Position numbers and translations under genes: made by a program
DNA from: Myxococcota bacterium
GTDB lineage: Bacteria; Myxococcota_C; UBA6777
Length of the DNA: 13,404 nt
Direction of reading: 5' to 3'
NCBI GenBank assembly: GCA_963169055.1
Contig: CAUJFU010000464.1
Location: 1 to 13,404 of the forward strand
Part shown: positions 11,331 to 13,404 of the stretch, in pieces
Layout: every line of letters starts with the position of its first letter
Numbering within the stretch: the stretch's first letter is position 1
Notes under the pieces: model-generated
What the model was told of the DNA's origin: nothing
The model's database searches: none
Seen by the model: the letters and a program-made list of their open reading frames with translations, nothing else

Positions 11331-13404
11331 ATGCGGCGACGTATGTGGATGGCGGGTATTTGTTTGGTGCTGTTGTTTTCGATGGGATTGGCGGCTTGCG
11401 AGTGTGACAACACAGGGACAGGGACGTATGCCGAGCTTGAGGTGCAACCCGAAAACGTGATCTTTCCGGCCCTTCCAATCGGGCAAAGCAGCGATCGCGA
11501 AGTGTTGTTGCGCAATATCGGGCAGGTCGCTTTGTCTTTGAGCAGCCTGACCTTAAAACCGCTCGAACAAGGAGAAGCTTTTTCTCTTGTGGGGGTCGAG
11601 GCTTTGGGGCTACCGCGTGCGCTTGAACCCCAACAAAGCCTGCGTGTCAAGATCCGTTATACGCCCAAGGGAGCGGGGGTTGCGAGCGGCTATTTGAGTA
11701 TTGTTCATACGGGCCGAAACGTCGGAGACACGGGGGATACACGCGTCCCGATCCGATCTAGCCTCGTCAGCGGTGTGTTGCAAGCCAGCCCAAATCCGCT
11801 CGATTTTGGCAAAGTCGCCCCCAACACCAGCAAGACTCTGACCTTGACCCTGACCAACCAAGGGCAAGCCGATGTTCAGGTGCGTTCAGGGACGTGGGAA
11901 GGCAACGCCGAAGCAGCGTTTGCGATCACCAAGGATTTGACTTACCCTGCATTGCTCAAACCCGGTGAGTCGGCCAAGATCGATGTCTCTTATACTCCAA
12001 AAGGCCACCAATCCGAAGCTGCCCTGTCTTTTGTTCACGATGCAAGCGCGCAACCTCTTGTGGTGCGGGTGGTGGGGGAACGCGATGCTCCGCGCATCCT
12101 CCTTGAGCCTGTTCGTTTGCTCTTTGATGATGTCCCCGCAGGAAGCCAAGGCAAACGCACCTTTGTGATCCGAAACGCAGGGGCCCAGCCGTTGTTGGTC
12201 TCTGCGATCAAGCTTTCGGCAAGCACACCCAAAGAATTCGGCCTAGACAGCCTACCAACGCTGCCGTTGACGCTTGATCCCGCCAAAACACAAGAGATCA
12301 CCGTCACTTACAACGCTGTTGAACCTAAGCCCGCAGGGGGGGCCGTGGAAGTCGAAAGCAACGACCCCGACACACCCAAGGCCATCGTCGCGCTCGAAGT
12401 TCAACCCTCGGGGTGTATCCTGAGCGCCTTGCCAACACAGCTGCTTTTCTTACGCAGCGAAGAAAAGACCCTCACCCTGAGCAACCAAGGCAACAAAGAC
12501 TGCACGCTGAAAAAAGCCTCTTTTTCAGCCACCACCAGCCGCGAGTTCGACTTTGTGGAATCCCCCGCCACTCCCGTCACCCTCGCACCAAGCAAGATCC
12601 TGACCCTCAAGATCCGTTTTACCAAAGCCGACGACAACGACGACCAAGGAAAGCTGTTGCTTGAGACGGATGATCCGCTGCGGCCTGTGATGGAGATCCC
12701 CTTGATTTCGCGTAATGCGTCAAGCAGCCCTTGTGAGCTTCGCGCCATCCCTTCGACCTTAAACTTTGGCTTCGTTCCAACGGGCGCTTCTCGCGCAGGC
12801 AAGGTCCAGATCGAAAACATCGGCTACGAGGATTGCACGCTGTTTCAAGCCAACCTCACCGTCAATCCGTCGCAAGTCTTTTCGATCCAAACCACGCTCA
12901 ATCCCCAAGGCGAGGTGATCCCGCCCGCACAACGGCTGGTTCTGGATCTTTCTTATACGCCTCGTGGGGCCGCGCAAAGCCAAGGAACTTTGGCCTTGCT
13001 CTCTAGCGACAAAGTCAACCCCCAATTGAACGTCAACTTGCTCGGTGCAAGCGGCAAAGCTTGTATCGAAGTCTTGCCTTCTCCCTTGGATATGGGCGTG
13101 ACACAACAAGGCTGCCGAGGTTTGGATTACGCTTTGGAGATCTTAAATACCTGCCAAGATCCCCTCACCGTCTCGGCACTTCAAATTGACGGAAAGATCA
13201 ACGATCCAGAGTTCCGTTTGCGCCAAGCCCCCAATCTTCCGTTGACGCTGTTGTATGGGCAAAGCGCAACCGTGAAAATGGCCTACGTCCCGAGTGCTTT
13301 GGGCCCCGATCAACGGACTCTTGAAGTGATCAACTCCGCGCCCGGGCAGTCGCCTTATATCGTGCCGCTCAGCGCACGTGGGGTCGATACCGACGAACAG
13401 ACCG
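11331..13404 (+). CDS. Large lipoprotein with choice-of-anchor-D (ASH-type) repeats, C-terminus cut by window edge
   Basis: An ATG at 11331, with GGGAGG six bases upstream, opens a frame with no stop in 691 codons to the window end. Residues 1-23 are a lipoprotein signal: RRR, a hydrophobic core and lipobox L20-A-A-C23. The next residue is Glu, so outer-membrane sorting is possible. At least six immunoglobulin-like ASH/choice-of-anchor-D repeats of about 105-110 residues follow, starting near residues 36, 149, 256, 362, 468 and 578. Each has the pattern x-P-x-x-L-x-F-G then L-x-N-x-G (for example PNPLDFG and LTNQG in repeat 2). Repeats 4-6 each add a cysteine pair (C362/C391, C468/C502, C578 with C595 or C608) that repeats 1-3 lack. 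No enzyme domain is seen. It is probably a surface or periplasmic scaffold or adhesion-like protein; its function is unknown. Confidence 0.88.
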   Translation, partial: MRRRMWMAGICLVLLFSMGLAACECDNTGTGTYAELEVQPENVIFPALPIGQSSDREVLLRNIGQVALSLSSLTLKPLEQGEAFSLVGVEALGLPRALEPQQSLRVKIRYTPKGAGVASGYLSIVHTGRNVGDTGDTRVPIRSSLVSGVLQASPNPLDFGKVAPNTSKTLTLTLTNQGQADVQVRSGTWEGNAEAAFAITKDLTYPALLKPGESAKIDVSYTPKGHQSEAALSFVHDASAQPLVVRVVGERDAPRILLEPVRLLFDDVPAGSQGKRTFVIRNAGAQPLLVSAIKLSASTPKEFGLDSLPTLPLTLDPAKTQEITVTYNAVEPKPAGGAVEVESNDPDTPKAIVALEVQPSGCILSALPTQLLFLRSEEKTLTLSNQGNKDCTLKKASFSATTSREFDFVESPATPVTLAPSKILTLKIRFTKADDNDDQGKLLLETDDPLRPVMEIPLISRNASSSPCELRAIPSTLNFGFVPTGASRAGKVQIENIGYEDCTLFQANLTVNPSQVFSIQTTLNPQGEVIPPAQRLVLDLSYTPRGAAQSQGTLALLSSDKVNPQLNVNLLGASGKACIEVLPSPLDMGVTQQGCRGLDYALEILNTCQDPLTVSALQIDGKINDPEFRLRQAPNLPLTLLYGQSATVKMAYVPSALGPDQRTLEVINSAPGQSPYIVPLSARGVDTDEQT

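Noticed and set aside
1-13404. CRISPR array, insertion sequence or prophage
   Set aside because: No regularly spaced repeats, transposase, integrase or terminal inverted repeats with target duplications were seen.

Overview
The window looks like a piece of a bacterial chromosome of moderate G+C content. Every confident gene except the one cut by the left edge lies on the + strand. Tandem choice-of-anchor-D (ASH) repeats in a lipoprotein, large cyclic-nucleotide-binding proteins and a PyrR-PyrB-PyrC cluster would fit a Myxococcota-like or other former deltaproteobacterial lineage. That placement is inference only; no marker gene in the window settles it.

Left part (1-2207). A truncated membrane protein runs off the left edge on the - strand. 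A 526-base non-coding stretch follows, with several hairpins, one terminator-like element and one possible 34-codon ORF. Next is a single-pass membrane protein (867-1610) with a periplasmic Spy/CpxP-type LTxxQ domain and an unusual Cys/His cluster on its cytoplasmic side. The 600 bases after it hold no gene but several strong hairpins, two good rho-independent terminators and a possible small RNA. An HD-domain protein related to the HD half of tRNA nucleotidyltransferases (2208-3734) comes next.

Middle (3735-7740). About 1.2 kb without a confident gene, in places GT-rich, includes palindromes, a degenerate direct repeat and a possible gene remnant. It leads into the pyrR promoter and leader. 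pyrR, pyrB and a pyrC homologue are joined by two ATGA stop/start overlaps. The PyrC homologue has lost most metal- and substrate-binding residues of dihydroorotase, so it is best read as a pseudo-dihydroorotase (PyrC'), probably a structural partner of aspartate transcarbamylase as known in Pseudomonas. The pyrR leader carries a 12/14 match to the PyrR binding loop consensus, which suggests uridine-nucleotide feedback by PyrR on this operon.

Right part (7741-13404). Two tandem paralogous proteins each have a helical N-terminal region and two cyclic-nucleotide-binding domains. In both, the first domain keeps the phosphate-binding Arg and the second has lost it. The second copy is preceded by hairpins and a short ORF with a textbook Shine-Dalgarno that overlaps its start codon. 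A Nudix hydrolase of the ADP-ribose pyrophosphatase type, with two altered Nudix-box positions, and a large ASH-repeat lipoprotein that runs off the right edge complete the window.

The sequence GATC is markedly over-represented, both inside genes and in the long intergenic region.
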